Shown: positions 35,107-44,616, numbered from the stretch's first letter. The stretch: DNA of 64,000 nucleotides from Bacteroidales bacterium (GCA_017445755.1 JAFSSE010000010.1:1-64000), one strand, 5' to 3'. The notes: a model not told the origin generated them from the letters alone. A program made the numbers and translations.

Positions 35107-36135
35107 CTAAATCTCCTGCTGTTGTTTTATTTCCTCCTCCCAGATTCTCTCGAAGATCTGCCGGAGGAGGATTTTGTCTGAAATAATCTGCCGAAGATCC
35201 TCCAGGCGGGCCGCATTCGGGGATTCTTCAATCCAGAGTTTAAGGTAGCCGCCATAATAGTATTTCTCATGGAGATGGTCGAGGGTCCGCAGCCAGTGGC
35301 CCTCTTTTTCAAGCTCCGGATAATGGCTGAGCCCGAACTGGACTGTCCGGCGGATAATCTGCTCCGGCTCAATCAGACGGTCGGCTTCGGCGACTAATCG
35401 GCCATAGACACTCCTCGGCTCATGATCCGATGAGGCACGGTGGTCTTCTGCGGCCTCGGCAATAATCTCAATCTCATCCGGTGAAAACCACTTTCCAAAC
35501 TCCGAAATACCCCTGATAATGCGCCCGCTTTCAAGATGATGGGTCTTTCGGTCCACCTCGAGCCCAAGATCATGGCAGGCAGCGGCGGCATAAAGCATGT
35601 CGCGGTTTGCCTCAGGGTAGAAAGCAGCCATCTGAAGGGCCCGCTGCACAACACTCCTGGCATGATCCTCCCGATGCGCCTTGTCAAAGGCGGAGTAACG
35701 GGGAATTATCTTCTCCTCCAGAAAAGCCGCGAGCTCCCCATCGACATCCAGAAGCTCTGCGGCAAGAAGCGGCAGGAGCTGCTCGTCCGCAGGAAGCCAG
35801 TGCACTTCCCTAAGGCGGGTATAATCCAGATACCGGGCGGCCTCGTGCTCAATGAGATGGAGCGATTCAGTAAGGAGGGAACAGACGTAGCAGTGCATCT
35901 TGAGGTGGAAATCGGGATAGTCCCGCTCGATGGTGGCAAGGAACTTATCCACACTTATTTCAGCGTCCAGCTCTTCGCGGATTTCACGGACGAGGGCTTG
36001 TACGGGGGTTTCTCCCGGCTCGATTTTCCCGCCTGGCAATTCCCAGAAGTCCTTCCATTGGCCATAACCCCTCTGGGTGGCAAAAAACTTGTCCCCCCGG
36101 CGGATGGCTGCCGCTACTACTTCAACTGATTTCAC
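35107..36135 (-). CDS. Nudix hydrolase fused to an HD-domain phosphohydrolase
   Basis: 342 aa from GTG 36133-36135, which overlaps the TGA of the upstream gene (GTGA). Residues 1-130: MutT-like Nudix domain with box GKIEPGETPVQALVREIREEL; the WKDFWELPGGK lead-in matches the 8-oxo-dGTP diphosphatase group. Residues about 145-260: HD domain with His154, the His188-Asp189 pair (ACHDLG) and a downstream EDHRA. The C-terminal ~80 residues are helical. Known roles would be nucleotide-pool cleaning plus hydrolysis of a nucleotide or phosphate ester; the combined substrate is unknown. Confidence 0.85.
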   Translation of the reverse strand: MKSVEVVAAAIRRGDKFFATQRGYGQWKDFWELPGGKIEPGETPVQALVREIREELDAEISVDKFLATIERDYPDFHLKMHCYVCSLLTESLHLIEHEAARYLDYTRLREVHWLPADEQLLPLLAAELLDVDGELAAFLEEKIIPRYSAFDKAHREDHARSVVQRALQMAAFYPEANRDMLYAAAACHDLGLEVDRKTHHLESGRIIRGISEFGKWFSPDEIEIIAEAAEDHRASSDHEPRSVYGRLVAEADRLIEPEQIIRRTVQFGLSHYPELEKEGHWLRTLDHLHEKYYYGGYLKLWIEESPNAARLEDLRQIISDKILLRQIFERIWEEEIKQQQEI

Positions 36136-36800
36136 TGCTGCTCCGTAAATGCTTTTCCAGCATTCCAGGCACCGCCAACCGCTTCGCCAAGTCCGCGGTA
36201 GCACATTCCGGCGGCATCGAAGACGACGGGTTTGAGCTTTGTGAGATCCACCCTGCCGTCTGTCAGGATGCTCTCATCGGCACTCATGTTCACAACTTCG
36301 CCGATAAGGACGCCGTCATCGAAACTGATCACTTTGCATTCGAGGGTGAGCGGATACTCATTCACAACCGGAGCATCCACATTGGGACTCGGCGACACGG
36401 TAAAACCGGCGCGGGCAACCTTGTCCGGCACCTTGTTTCCGCTCACAAGCCCGAAGTAATCGGACTCCTTAACCGTACGCTCATCCGCGAAACTGACCGT
36501 AAAAGCACCTGTAAGTTCCAGATTCTCTGTCGTTTTATGCTTTGAAAGGGAGATGACAATCTGCCGGGCATCATACTGCCCGGCCCATGCGGCCATCATA
36601 ACATCCGGATTATGGTCCTTGTCCCAGGTTGCAATCATTACACAGGGCTGGGGAACGGTCATAAGGGCATGATTCGGGCCGAAATTCTTTCTTCCGGCCA
36701 CTTCCTGAAGGGGTTTATTCATATCTTGTCGATTATTGGCATTGTTTCCGCAGGATACCAGGGCAGCTACCGCTGCGAGAAAAAGGATAATACGTTTCAT
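36132..36800 (-). CDS. Flavin reductase-like lipoprotein
   Basis: 222 aa from ATG 36798-36800. Unusually for this family it begins with a lipoprotein signal ending at Cys17 (LVSC). The FMN-binding split-barrel follows: PQPCVMIATWDKDHNPDVMMAAW, then FTVSFADERTVKESDYFGLVSG and a VIGEVV-type strand. Cytosolic relatives bind FMN or reduce flavins. Envelope location implies a periplasmic or outer-membrane flavoprotein. It is directly upstream of the Nudix-HD gene with overlapping stop/start. A minus-strand -7 TATATTTG lies at 36814-36821. Confidence 0.82.
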   Translation of the reverse strand: MKRIILFLAAVAALVSCGNNANNRQDMNKPLQEVAGRKNFGPNHALMTVPQPCVMIATWDKDHNPDVMMAAWAGQYDARQIVISLSKHKTTENLELTGAFTVSFADERTVKESDYFGLVSGNKVPDKVARAGFTVSPSPNVDAPVVNEYPLTLECKVISFDDGVLIGEVVNMSADESILTDGRVDLTKLKPVVFDAAGMCYRGLGEAVGGAWNAGKAFTEQQ

Positions 36801-36813
36801 TCTACAGTTTTTA

Positions 36814-36821
36814 CAAATATA
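36814..36821 (-). promoter_or_regulatory. -7 element for the flavin reductase-Nudix-HD unit
   Basis: Minus-strand TATATTTG, 13 bases before the ATG, giving a very short leader. No -33 at the expected distance. Confidence 0.5.
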
Positions 36822-36836
36822 ATCATTTTCCGTCAA

Positions 36837-36867
36837 TTTGATGAAACAAAGAAAATAAGTATCTTTG
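36837..36867 (+). promoter_or_regulatory. Promoter of the HAMP protein-trkH unit
   Basis: -33 TTTG (36837-36840), exactly 19 bases, -7 TATCTTTG (36860-36867); the ATG follows at 36888. Full match to the Bacteroidetes consensus. It rules out earlier in-frame starts for the downstream gene. Confidence 0.75.
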
Positions 36868-36887
36868 TAAACTGTATAATAGAAGTT

Positions 36888-37754
36888 ATGAGAAGAAAGC
36901 TGAAGATAAAGAACCGGCTCGGAGGGCTGCGGCTGTCGCTGAGAATGAAGCTGACGCTGTCGCTGATGGCGATTGCTATGGTGCTCCTGATTTCCAGCGC
37001 AATTTCCATTCTGGAATACCGGGGCATGAAAAACTATGTCTCGGACCTCATGGCAGACGATATAAGGAGCATCAATGTCTCCCAGCAGCTGACAAGCGTT
37101 GTGGACAACTACAACCTCAGCATCCTCGCAATCATCGGCGATGACGAGATTTCGAAACTCCCGGAATTCGACCAGGATAAATTCGTTTCCTTCTGCGACT
37201 CCCTGAAGGGCTCGCTGACTGAACAGCAGCTTGTTCCGCTCGCTGACTCGGTTCTCTATTCCTACTCTGCCTACATGCTGACCTCGCTTGAACTCGAGAA
37301 GGTTATCCTTTCCGACTTCATAGATACGCGTACATGGTACTTCGACCGGCTCCAGCCGGTTTTCGCCCGGCTCAGGAGCGACATCGACAATCTCAGCGCC
37401 GCAATATACGACGACCTGGAGCGCAATTCGGAAACCTTCGAGCTCGGTTTCTCCCGGAGTATCATCCCTGGAATCGTAGCCGTCGGGGTCGGGGTCATGC
37501 TGGTCTTCCTCCTGCTCTTCTTCATGCTCTCCCTCTATGTCAATCCGCTCTACAAGATGCTGGACGGGATTGACAACTACCGGCGCTTCAACCGTAAATA
37601 CACCTATGTCTTCGACGGGGACGACCAGCTTACCGAGCTGAACGCCAACATAATAGAGCTTATCGACGAGAACCAGCAGATGCGCCGCCGCCTGAAACTA
37701 AGGGAAGAAAAAGCCGCCGAGTCAGAGTCGGCCAGTAACACCGGGAAAGAATGA
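36888..37754 (+). CDS. Two-helix membrane sensor-like protein with HAMP-like domain and no output domain
   Basis: 288 aa. A basic N-terminus, membrane helix at about 20-40, a periplasmic four-helix-bundle-like region (about 45-185), a second membrane helix (about 188-210) and a HAMP-like segment (VNPLYKMLDGIDNYRRFNRKY then LTELNANIIELIDENQQMRRR) ending in a charged tail. This is the front half of a histidine kinase or chemoreceptor with no kinase or signalling domain after it. Stop overlaps the trkH start by four bases. It may regulate TrkH directly; that is inference from context. Confidence 0.75.
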   Translation: MRRKLKIKNRLGGLRLSLRMKLTLSLMAIAMVLLISSAISILEYRGMKNYVSDLMADDIRSINVSQQLTSVVDNYNLSILAIIGDDEISKLPEFDQDKFVSFCDSLKGSLTEQQLVPLADSVLYSYSAYMLTSLELEKVILSDFIDTRTWYFDRLQPVFARLRSDIDNLSAAIYDDLERNSETFELGFSRSIIPGIVAVGVGVMLVFLLLFFMLSLYVNPLYKMLDGIDNYRRFNRKYTYVFDGDDQLTELNANIIELIDENQQMRRRLKLREEKAAESESASNTGKE

Positions 37755-39205
37755 ACCTGAAGGTCATATCGAGGAATGTCGGGGTCGCCCTCCTTGTGAG
37801 TGCGCTCTTCATGCTGCTGTCCGTCTTCGTATCCATCTACAACGGACGGGACAGCGCTTTCCAGGCCCTTCTGATCAGCTTTTCCATCACCTTCATCTGC
37901 GGGGCCTTCCCCTTCATCTTCGTGAGGAAAACCCCTACCCTGACCCTTAAGGACGGGTACATGATAATCTTCCTGTCATGGCTCCTCTCCTTTATCTTCG
38001 GAATGCTCCCCTACGCCCTGTGGGGCGGCCCGTTTACCCTGACAAACGCCTGGTTTGAAAGCGTTTCCGGTTTTACTACAACCGGGGCGACGATCCTCGA
38101 AGACGTCGAATCCCTTCCTAAGAGTCTCCTTTTCTGGCGTTCTTCCACCCACTTTATCGGCGGTCTCGGTGTAGTAGTCTTCCTGCTACTGGTAATTCCG
38201 AGCTCAAGCCCCATCCGGCTCCGCCTGACCAACATGGAACTGTCATCCCTTTCGAAAGACGCCTACAGGGTCCGGGCGAACCGTACCGTATCCATCTTTG
38301 CCTGGGTTTACATCGGAATCTGCCTTCTGGCCTTCCTCTCCTACTGGGCGGCCGGAATGTCCCCCTTCGATGCAATCAACCATGCTTTCAGCGTCTGCGC
38401 AACCGGCGGATTCAGCACCAGGAACCTCTCCATCGGGGCCTTCAACTCCGTGACTATCGATATCCTGACGATTGTCTTCATGATTCTCGCCTCGATTCAC
38501 TTCGGACTGATTTTCCTCGCCATTGTAAACCGGTCGATCAAGCCCCTGAAAAACCCGATCCTGAGGGCTTACCTGCTGATGCTCCTTACGGCATCCCTCC
38601 TTGGCGGAATCTCCCTGAAGTTTTCCGCCGCAGGGACCTCCTGGGGACGCGCCTTCCTGGATTCCTCGTTCCATATGGTCAGCTACGCATCGACAACCGG
38701 ATTTGGCATTGCGGACAATGCATCCTGGCCCATGCTGCCCTGCTTCCTGCTCATGCTCATGAGTCTTGTCTGCGGCTGCGCCGGGTCCACGACGGGCGGT
38801 ATGAAAGTGGACCGCATCCTGGTCCTGGGGAAGGCCGTAATGCGCCAGATCAGATCCTCCCTGAACCCCAACTCAGTTACGGAAATACGAATCGGAAAGA
38901 CCCCGGTCAAAGACGATTATGTCTATCCCCAGGTCCTTTACGTCGCCCTCTTCTTCCTTCTGATCGGGCTTTCAACCATACTCTGCCTGATTTTCGGAGA
39001 CCCGAACGGACACGCCTTGACCGGCTCGGTATCATGCCTTTCGAATGTGGGTCCTTCCCTCGGATCCATCGGCTCCTTTGGCAACTACAACGCTGAACCG
39101 AATGCCCTGAAGATGATCTTTACCTTCGACATGTTCATGGGCCGTGTGGAAATCTATCCGGTCCTTGCAGTCTTCTTCAGCTTATTCCACGCCAAAAGGA
39201 GGTAG
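37751..39205 (+). CDS. trkH: TrkH-family potassium uptake channel subunit
   Basis: 484 aa with about ten hydrophobic helices and four selectivity-filter loops: GFTTTGAT, CATGGFST, ASTTGFG and SNVGPSLGS. These line the pore of TrkH/KtrB channels. The cytosolic regulator TrkA is not encoded next to it; instead the upstream neighbour is the HAMP-only membrane protein, sharing a start/stop overlap. A RecD-like helicase gene follows two bases downstream. Confidence 0.92.
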   Translation: MNLKVISRNVGVALLVSALFMLLSVFVSIYNGRDSAFQALLISFSITFICGAFPFIFVRKTPTLTLKDGYMIIFLSWLLSFIFGMLPYALWGGPFTLTNAWFESVSGFTTTGATILEDVESLPKSLLFWRSSTHFIGGLGVVVFLLLVIPSSSPIRLRLTNMELSSLSKDAYRVRANRTVSIFAWVYIGICLLAFLSYWAAGMSPFDAINHAFSVCATGGFSTRNLSIGAFNSVTIDILTIVFMILASIHFGLIFLAIVNRSIKPLKNPILRAYLLMLLTASLLGGISLKFSAAGTSWGRAFLDSSFHMVSYASTTGFGIADNASWPMLPCFLLMLMSLVCGCAGSTTGGMKVDRILVLGKAVMRQIRSSLNPNSVTEIRIGKTPVKDDYVYPQVLYVALFFLLIGLSTILCLIFGDPNGHALTGSVSCLSNVGPSLGSIGSFGNYNAEPNALKMIFTFDMFMGRVEIYPVLAVFFSLFHAKRR

Positions 39206-39207
39206 AG

Positions 39208-40641
39208 ATGGACCGCGCCGCCTTCCTTGAAAAGAAATTCCTCGACTACCTGGGCTATGAACCGACTTCCTGCCAGCAGCGCCTGATGCGGGATGCGGCC
39301 GTATTCCTGACGGGAGACGATGCGGATATCCTCGTGGTCAACGGATACGCCGGCACCGGGAAAACGACCGCCGTCGCCTCCATCGTTAAGACCATGACCG
39401 AGCTCCATACGCCCTGCGTCCTGCTGGCCCCGACAGGCCGCTCGGCCAAGGTACTTTCATCCTATACCGGCCATAGCGCCTATACCGTCCACAAGCATAT
39501 CTACCGCGAAAAAAACCACGGGGACGACGGTTTCGGCCAGTTTTCCCTCGGTTACAACAAGGCCAAAAACACCCTCTTCATAGTCGATGAGGTCTCGCTC
39601 ATAGGAATTGACGAGGGGAAGGAAGGGGCCTCCTTCGGTAGCGGAAACCTACTCGAAGACCTGGTGACCTTCGTTCGCTCGGGGGCCGAATGCCGCCTGA
39701 TCATGATCGGGGACAGCGCCCAGCTTCCTCCGGTCGGCCTGGACGAGTCCCCCGCCCTATCTAAAAATTTCATGGAAGGTTTCGGCGGCGTCCGCTTCTC
39801 GCTTCTTACGACTGTTGTCCGGCAGCCGAAGGCAAGCGGTATCCTCCACAATGCAACACTGCTTAGAAACCTTCTGGAAGAGCCCGCTTTTGAATTTGTT
39901 CCCTCAAAGGAGCTTGGGCTTGAAACGGAGGGCTTCGACGATATCGAACGGCTTGGCGGAGCCGACCTTCTGGAAACGCTCTCCGACGCCTATGGAGAAT
40001 ACGGCGAGGATGAAACCATAGTCCTCTGCCGCTCCAATAAAAGGGCCATCCGCTACAACGGAGGCATACGCGCCCAGGTCCAGTTCAAGGAAAGCGAACT
40101 GGTAAAGGGCGACAAACTCATGATAGTGAAGAACTGCTACCACTTCACCGAGGGAATCGAAGGACTCGATTATATCGCCAACGGCGACATAGCGAAGCTG
40201 CTGAGAATAAGGCATTTCGAAGAGCGGTACGGCTTCCGGTTCGCCGACGCCACCCTCGTGCTCCCGGACTACGGGAATGCCGAAATCGAGGCAAAGGTCC
40301 TGCTCGACACCCTCTCCTCCGAGAGCCCTTCGCTGACCTATGAACAGTCGAACCGGCTCTACCAGGGTGTCAACGCGGACTATGCCCATATCGCTTCCAG
40401 GAAGAAACGTTACGACGCGGTCCGTGAAGACCCGTATTACAATGCGCTCCAGCTGAAATACGCCGAAGCCATCACCTGCCACAAATCCCAGGGCGGCCAG
40501 TGGGACTGCGTTTTCATAGACAACGCCTTCTGGCAGGATGAACTGACCCGGGATGACCTCAAATGGCTCTACACCGCACTGACGAGGGCGGTGAAAAAGT
40601 GTTACCTCGTCAATTTTGCAGACATGTATTTCCGGCAATGA
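39208..40641 (+). CDS. RecD/Pif1-like superfamily 1 helicase
   Basis: 477 aa. Walker A NGYAGTGKTTAV (about 45-56), APTGRSAKVL, Walker B FIVDEVSLI, GDSAQLPPVG, and C-terminal UvrD-like motif AITCHKSQGGQWD followed by YTALTRAVKKC. This matches the stand-alone Bacteroidetes AAA helicases related to RecD2. Probable 5'-3' DNA helicase in repair. ATG at 39208 is two bases after trkH; the stop overlaps the peptidase start. Confidence 0.88.
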   Translation: MDRAAFLEKKFLDYLGYEPTSCQQRLMRDAAVFLTGDDADILVVNGYAGTGKTTAVASIVKTMTELHTPCVLLAPTGRSAKVLSSYTGHSAYTVHKHIYREKNHGDDGFGQFSLGYNKAKNTLFIVDEVSLIGIDEGKEGASFGSGNLLEDLVTFVRSGAECRLIMIGDSAQLPPVGLDESPALSKNFMEGFGGVRFSLLTTVVRQPKASGILHNATLLRNLLEEPAFEFVPSKELGLETEGFDDIERLGGADLLETLSDAYGEYGEDETIVLCRSNKRAIRYNGGIRAQVQFKESELVKGDKLMIVKNCYHFTEGIEGLDYIANGDIAKLLRIRHFEERYGFRFADATLVLPDYGNAEIEAKVLLDTLSSESPSLTYEQSNRLYQGVNADYAHIASRKKRYDAVREDPYYNALQLKYAEAITCHKSQGGQWDCVFIDNAFWQDELTRDDLKWLYTALTRAVKKCYLVNFADMYFRQ

Positions 40642-42620
40642 AAAGAATTCTCTTCCTCGCTGCCCTCCTCCTTTGCACAGTGGCAGAGGGCTTCACCCCG
40701 ATTAAATGGAAATGGCTCAGCGACAGCGAAATATACTTCTCCAACGGGAAGGAGCACTGCACTGTCCAAGGCCCGAAATGGAAGATCCGGGGAGCGGGAC
40801 CGCTGAAGGAGCTCTCCGAAAAGTTTCCCGTCGAGCCGGAGGGCGCGGTCAACCTGACATGGTCCCCGGACTCGACCATGCTCGCCTTTACGAGGGGGAA
40901 CGACCTTTATGTCGTTGACGCGGAGACCCTTCAGGAGCGGCGGCTGACCTTTGACGGCTCGGAAACCATTATGAACGGCTACGCCTCCTGGGTCTATTAC
41001 GAGGAAATCTTCGGCCGTCCCTCCCGCTACAGGGCCTTCTGGTGGAGTCCTGACAGCCGGAAAATAGCGTTCTACCGCTTCGATGACTCCCGGGTCCCGA
41101 TGTTCCCAATCTACTCTCCCTTCGGTCAGGATGGTTTTCTTCGGGAAACCCGTTACCCGAAGGCGGGCGAAAGGAACCCCGAAGTTCGGATCGGATTCAT
41201 CGATTTAAGTACCTCCAGGACCACCTGGGCCGATTTTGACCCTACCGAGGACCAGTATTTCGGAACTCCGTTCTGGGGCTCCGACTCCGAAAAGTTCTTC
41301 GTCTCGAGGGAACCCAGGATCCAGAATACCCTGGACCTCTTTGCGGTAAGCCCCGTGGACGGGTCTAAGAAGCATATTTACCATGAAAGCTCAAAGACCT
41401 GGCTGGACTGGATTGACGGGATGCTTTTCGCTAAGGACGGCATATATATGGTCCGGAGTTTCGAAACTTCCTGGCAGCAGATTTATTTCCTCTCCTACGA
41501 CGGCTCTGTCCTAAGGCGGCTGACAAGCGGTGAGAATTGGAGAGTGGCCCTCGTAAGGGCCTCGGAAGACGGGAGCGTATATTTTACGGCCCAGCGGGAC
41601 TCCAGGGTCCGTTCCGCCCTTTACCGGCTCTCCCCTGACGGAAGTATTTCTGCCCTTACAGACCCTTCCCTGAACGTTTCAAGGGTGCTTTTCTCCCCTA
41701 ACGGGCGCTATTTCGCCTGCTCAGTCTCCGCCCTGGACTCTCCGACCAGGGTCCTTCTTTACGACCTTCGAAAGAAAGCGGCGAAGCCCTTCCTCTTTTC
41801 GGAGGCAGAAAGGACGGAAGAAGGTCCTGAGCCAGGGATTTTTTCCATATCTAACGACAATCACACGCTCTATGCGACAATCGCCTTCCCGAAGGACTTT
41901 GACCCTCAGGGAAAGTATCCGGTCCATGTCGATATCTATGGCGGTCCGGACACTCCCCTTGTAAGCGACACATGGCGGCCGAGATACGGCTGCGACCGCT
42001 GGTTCTGGGAGCATGGAATCATCCAGGTTGTCGCCGACTGCAGAGCCGCCGGGCACAGCGGAAAAAGGGGTCTGGACGAAGTTTACAAGCACCTTAACAA
42101 GCTGGAAGTTAATGACTTTGTCGCTTTCGCGGACTACCTCAAGACCCTCCCTTACGTGGACGGGGAGAAGATCGGCGTAGAGGGCTTCTCCTTCGGAGGG
42201 ACCATGACCGCGATGCTTCTTTTCACCGCCCCGGACTCATACCATTACGGCATAGCCGGGGGCGGGGTTTATGACTGGCGCCTCTATGACACACACTACA
42301 CCGAGAGGTTCATGTCCACCCCGGAGGACAATCCGGACGGATACGAAGATTCCTGCGTCCAGAAACACGTCTCCTCATACCCGGTAGAAGCCGGGAAGGC
42401 GGACGGGAAGGTCATGCTGAAGATTACCCACGGAACGGGCGACGACAATGTCCACTTCCAGAACACCCTCCAGCTCATCGATGTTCTCCATCGGGAGGGC
42501 AAGGAGTTTGACTTCATGATTTACCCTGACGGCATGCACGGCTACCGCGGATATCAGGGGGAACATTTCCTGAAGGAAAACCGGGCTTTCTGGGAGAAAT
42601 ATCTGCTTGGGAAAAACTAA
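40638..42620 (+). CDS. S9 family dipeptidyl peptidase (DPP IV-like)
   Basis: 660 aa from ATG 40638 (ATGA overlap with the helicase stop). Signal peptide about 1-19. N-terminal beta-propeller (LTWSPDSTMLAFTRGNDLYV and WWSPDSRKIAFYRFDD), including the EEIFGR-type double-Glu motif of DPP IV. Alpha/beta-hydrolase domain with nucleophile Ser518 in GFSFGG, Asp in HGTGDDNVHFQ and His in DGMHGYRG. Releases N-terminal dipeptides, usually Xaa-Pro, in the periplasm; this group of enzymes is common in peptide-using Bacteroidales. Confidence 0.93.
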   Translation: MKRILFLAALLLCTVAEGFTPIKWKWLSDSEIYFSNGKEHCTVQGPKWKIRGAGPLKELSEKFPVEPEGAVNLTWSPDSTMLAFTRGNDLYVVDAETLQERRLTFDGSETIMNGYASWVYYEEIFGRPSRYRAFWWSPDSRKIAFYRFDDSRVPMFPIYSPFGQDGFLRETRYPKAGERNPEVRIGFIDLSTSRTTWADFDPTEDQYFGTPFWGSDSEKFFVSREPRIQNTLDLFAVSPVDGSKKHIYHESSKTWLDWIDGMLFAKDGIYMVRSFETSWQQIYFLSYDGSVLRRLTSGENWRVALVRASEDGSVYFTAQRDSRVRSALYRLSPDGSISALTDPSLNVSRVLFSPNGRYFACSVSALDSPTRVLLYDLRKKAAKPFLFSEAERTEEGPEPGIFSISNDNHTLYATIAFPKDFDPQGKYPVHVDIYGGPDTPLVSDTWRPRYGCDRWFWEHGIIQVVADCRAAGHSGKRGLDEVYKHLNKLEVNDFVAFADYLKTLPYVDGEKIGVEGFSFGGTMTAMLLFTAPDSYHYGIAGGGVYDWRLYDTHYTERFMSTPEDNPDGYEDSCVQKHVSSYPVEAGKADGKVMLKITHGTGDDNVHFQNTLQLIDVLHREGKEFDFMIYPDGMHGYRGYQGEHFLKENRAFWEKYLLGKN

Positions 42621-42649
42621 GGGAAGGTCGCTGAACGAGGAAAAATTAT

Positions 42650-42657
42650 TAACTTTG
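42650..42657 (+). promoter_or_regulatory. -7 element for the parE unit
   Basis: TAACTTTG, 28 bases before the parE ATG; no convincing -33 box at 42627-42630. Confidence 0.5.
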
Positions 42658-42684
42658 CATTTATAGAAAAGACGGTGTACTGAT

Positions 42685-44616
42685 ATGGCAGAAATCAATA
42701 AGACCAATTACGACGAAGGGAGTATCGTCCATCTGGAAGATACCCTGCACATCCGGCTACGTCCGGGTATGTATATCGGACGGCTCGGAAACGGCGATAA
42801 TCCCGGAGACGGAATCTATGTCCTCCTGAAGGAGATCGTGGACAACTCGGTCGATGAGTTTTCCATGCACTTCGGGAACCGGATTCTCGTTAACGTGGAG
42901 GACCGGGAAGTGACCGTACGGGACTTCGGACGCGGAATTCCGCTCGGATCCGTCGTGCTTGCGACCAGCTCGCTCAATACCGGCGGCAAGTTCGACGACA
43001 AGGTCTTCAAGAAATCCGTTGGTATGAACGGTGTCGGTACAAAAGCCGTAAATGCCTTATCCTCATCTTTTTTCATCGAGTCCTACCGTGACGGGGAAAG
43101 CTCCTTCGCCCGCTATGAAAGGGGCGAGCTGAAGGATTCCGGTCGCGGAACCACAACGGAGAAAAACGGAACCCTGGTCCGGTTTACGCCTGACGTAGAG
43201 ATGTTCGGCGACTTCGCCTTCAACATGGACTACGTCGAACAGATGATAAAGAACTACTCCTACCTCAAAAGAGGGCTGACGCTCATCCTGAACGGAACCC
43301 CTTACAAGTCGGAGAACGGTCTTCTCGACCTCGTCAGCGAAAACATGGCCGAGACGCCGCTCTATCCGCTGATTCACCTCGAGGGGGAAGACATTGAAAT
43401 CGTGCTGACCCACGGGCGGAGTTACGGGGAGAACATCACGACCTTTGTGAATGGCCAGCATACCCGCGACGGAGGAACCCATCTGGCGGCCTACCGCGAG
43501 GCCATTGCAAAGACCCTCAAGGAGTTCTACAAAAAGAATTACGCCCCCGAGGATATCCGCCAGGGCGTTGTGGGAGCCATTGCAATCCAGATCCAGGAAC
43601 CGAATTTCGAAGGCCAGACAAAGACCAAACTCGGCTCCACCTACATGTGGGAAAAGCAGGAGAAGAATGCCGACGGGACCGTAAAACGCGGACCGGACGG
43701 TGCTGCCATCATTGACCGCGGCCCATCCATCAGAAGCTTTGTCAATGACTTCGTTTCGAAGAATCTCGACAATTATCTCCATATGCACACGGAGATTGTC
43801 CCGATTATCGAAGACAAGATAAAGGCCTCCCAAAAAGAGAGGGAGGAGATTGCCGGTATCCAGAAAAAGACCCGCGAAGGGCTTAAGAAGGCGAATGTTT
43901 ATAACCGGAAACTCCGCGACTGCCGTTACCACTACAGCGACAAGGCCCCGAAGGGAAAGGAGGATGAGCTCGAGAAATCCAGCATCTTCATAACCGAGGG
44001 TGATTCCGCCTCCGGTACGATTACAAAGGTCCGGAACGCCAACCACCAGGCGGTCTTCTCGCTCCGCGGAAAGCCGATTAACTGCTATAAGGAAAGCCGG
44101 AAGAAAGTAGCTGAAAACGAAGAACTTAATCTTCTGATTTCAGCCCTCGGCGTAGAGGACGACCTCGACAATCTCCGCTACAACAACATAATCGTGGCGA
44201 CCGATGCCGATGACGACGGAATGCATATCCGGATGCTCGTTCTGACCTTCTTCATGAAGTATTATCCCGACCTTATCCGCAGGGGTCATGTATATATACT
44301 CCAGACTCCCCTTTTCCGCGTCAGGAACAAGAAGGAGACCTGCTACTGCTACTCCATCGATGAGAAGGAAACTGCCGTCAAGAAGCTGAAAACCGGCGTG
44401 GAAATCACCCGATTCAAGGGTCTTGGCGAGATCTCGTCCAACGAGTTCGTGGATTTCATAGGTGAGAAGATGCGGCTTGACCTCGTGAAACTCGCCGACG
44501 AGGAATCCATCGCAGATATCATGGCCTTCTACATGGGAGACAATACAATTGAGAGACAGACCTTTATCCGGGAGAACCTCCGGAGCGAAGAAGAGCTGGA
44601 GGATGTGAACATATGA
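42685..44616 (+). CDS. parE: DNA topoisomerase IV subunit B
   Basis: 643 aa, the short type-IIA B-subunit length. GHKL ATPase: DNSVDE (Asn54), GRGIP, and GMNGVGTKAVNAL; Toprim domain: EGDSASGT (about 438) and DADDDGMHI (about 509). The N-terminal HIRLRPGMYIGRLGNG and the short length fit the Bacteroidetes ParE rather than GyrB. Topo IV unlinks daughter chromosomes. parC is not adjacent; an acyltransferase gene overlaps its stop instead. Confidence 0.92.
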   Translation: MAEINKTNYDEGSIVHLEDTLHIRLRPGMYIGRLGNGDNPGDGIYVLLKEIVDNSVDEFSMHFGNRILVNVEDREVTVRDFGRGIPLGSVVLATSSLNTGGKFDDKVFKKSVGMNGVGTKAVNALSSSFFIESYRDGESSFARYERGELKDSGRGTTTEKNGTLVRFTPDVEMFGDFAFNMDYVEQMIKNYSYLKRGLTLILNGTPYKSENGLLDLVSENMAETPLYPLIHLEGEDIEIVLTHGRSYGENITTFVNGQHTRDGGTHLAAYREAIAKTLKEFYKKNYAPEDIRQGVVGAIAIQIQEPNFEGQTKTKLGSTYMWEKQEKNADGTVKRGPDGAAIIDRGPSIRSFVNDFVSKNLDNYLHMHTEIVPIIEDKIKASQKEREEIAGIQKKTREGLKKANVYNRKLRDCRYHYSDKAPKGKEDELEKSSIFITEGDSASGTITKVRNANHQAVFSLRGKPINCYKESRKKVAENEELNLLISALGVEDDLDNLRYNNIIVATDADDDGMHIRMLVLTFFMKYYPDLIRRGHVYILQTPLFRVRNKKETCYCYSIDEKETAVKKLKTGVEITRFKGLGEISSNEFVDFIGEKMRLDLVKLADEESIADIMAFYMGDNTIERQTFIRENLRSEEELEDVNI

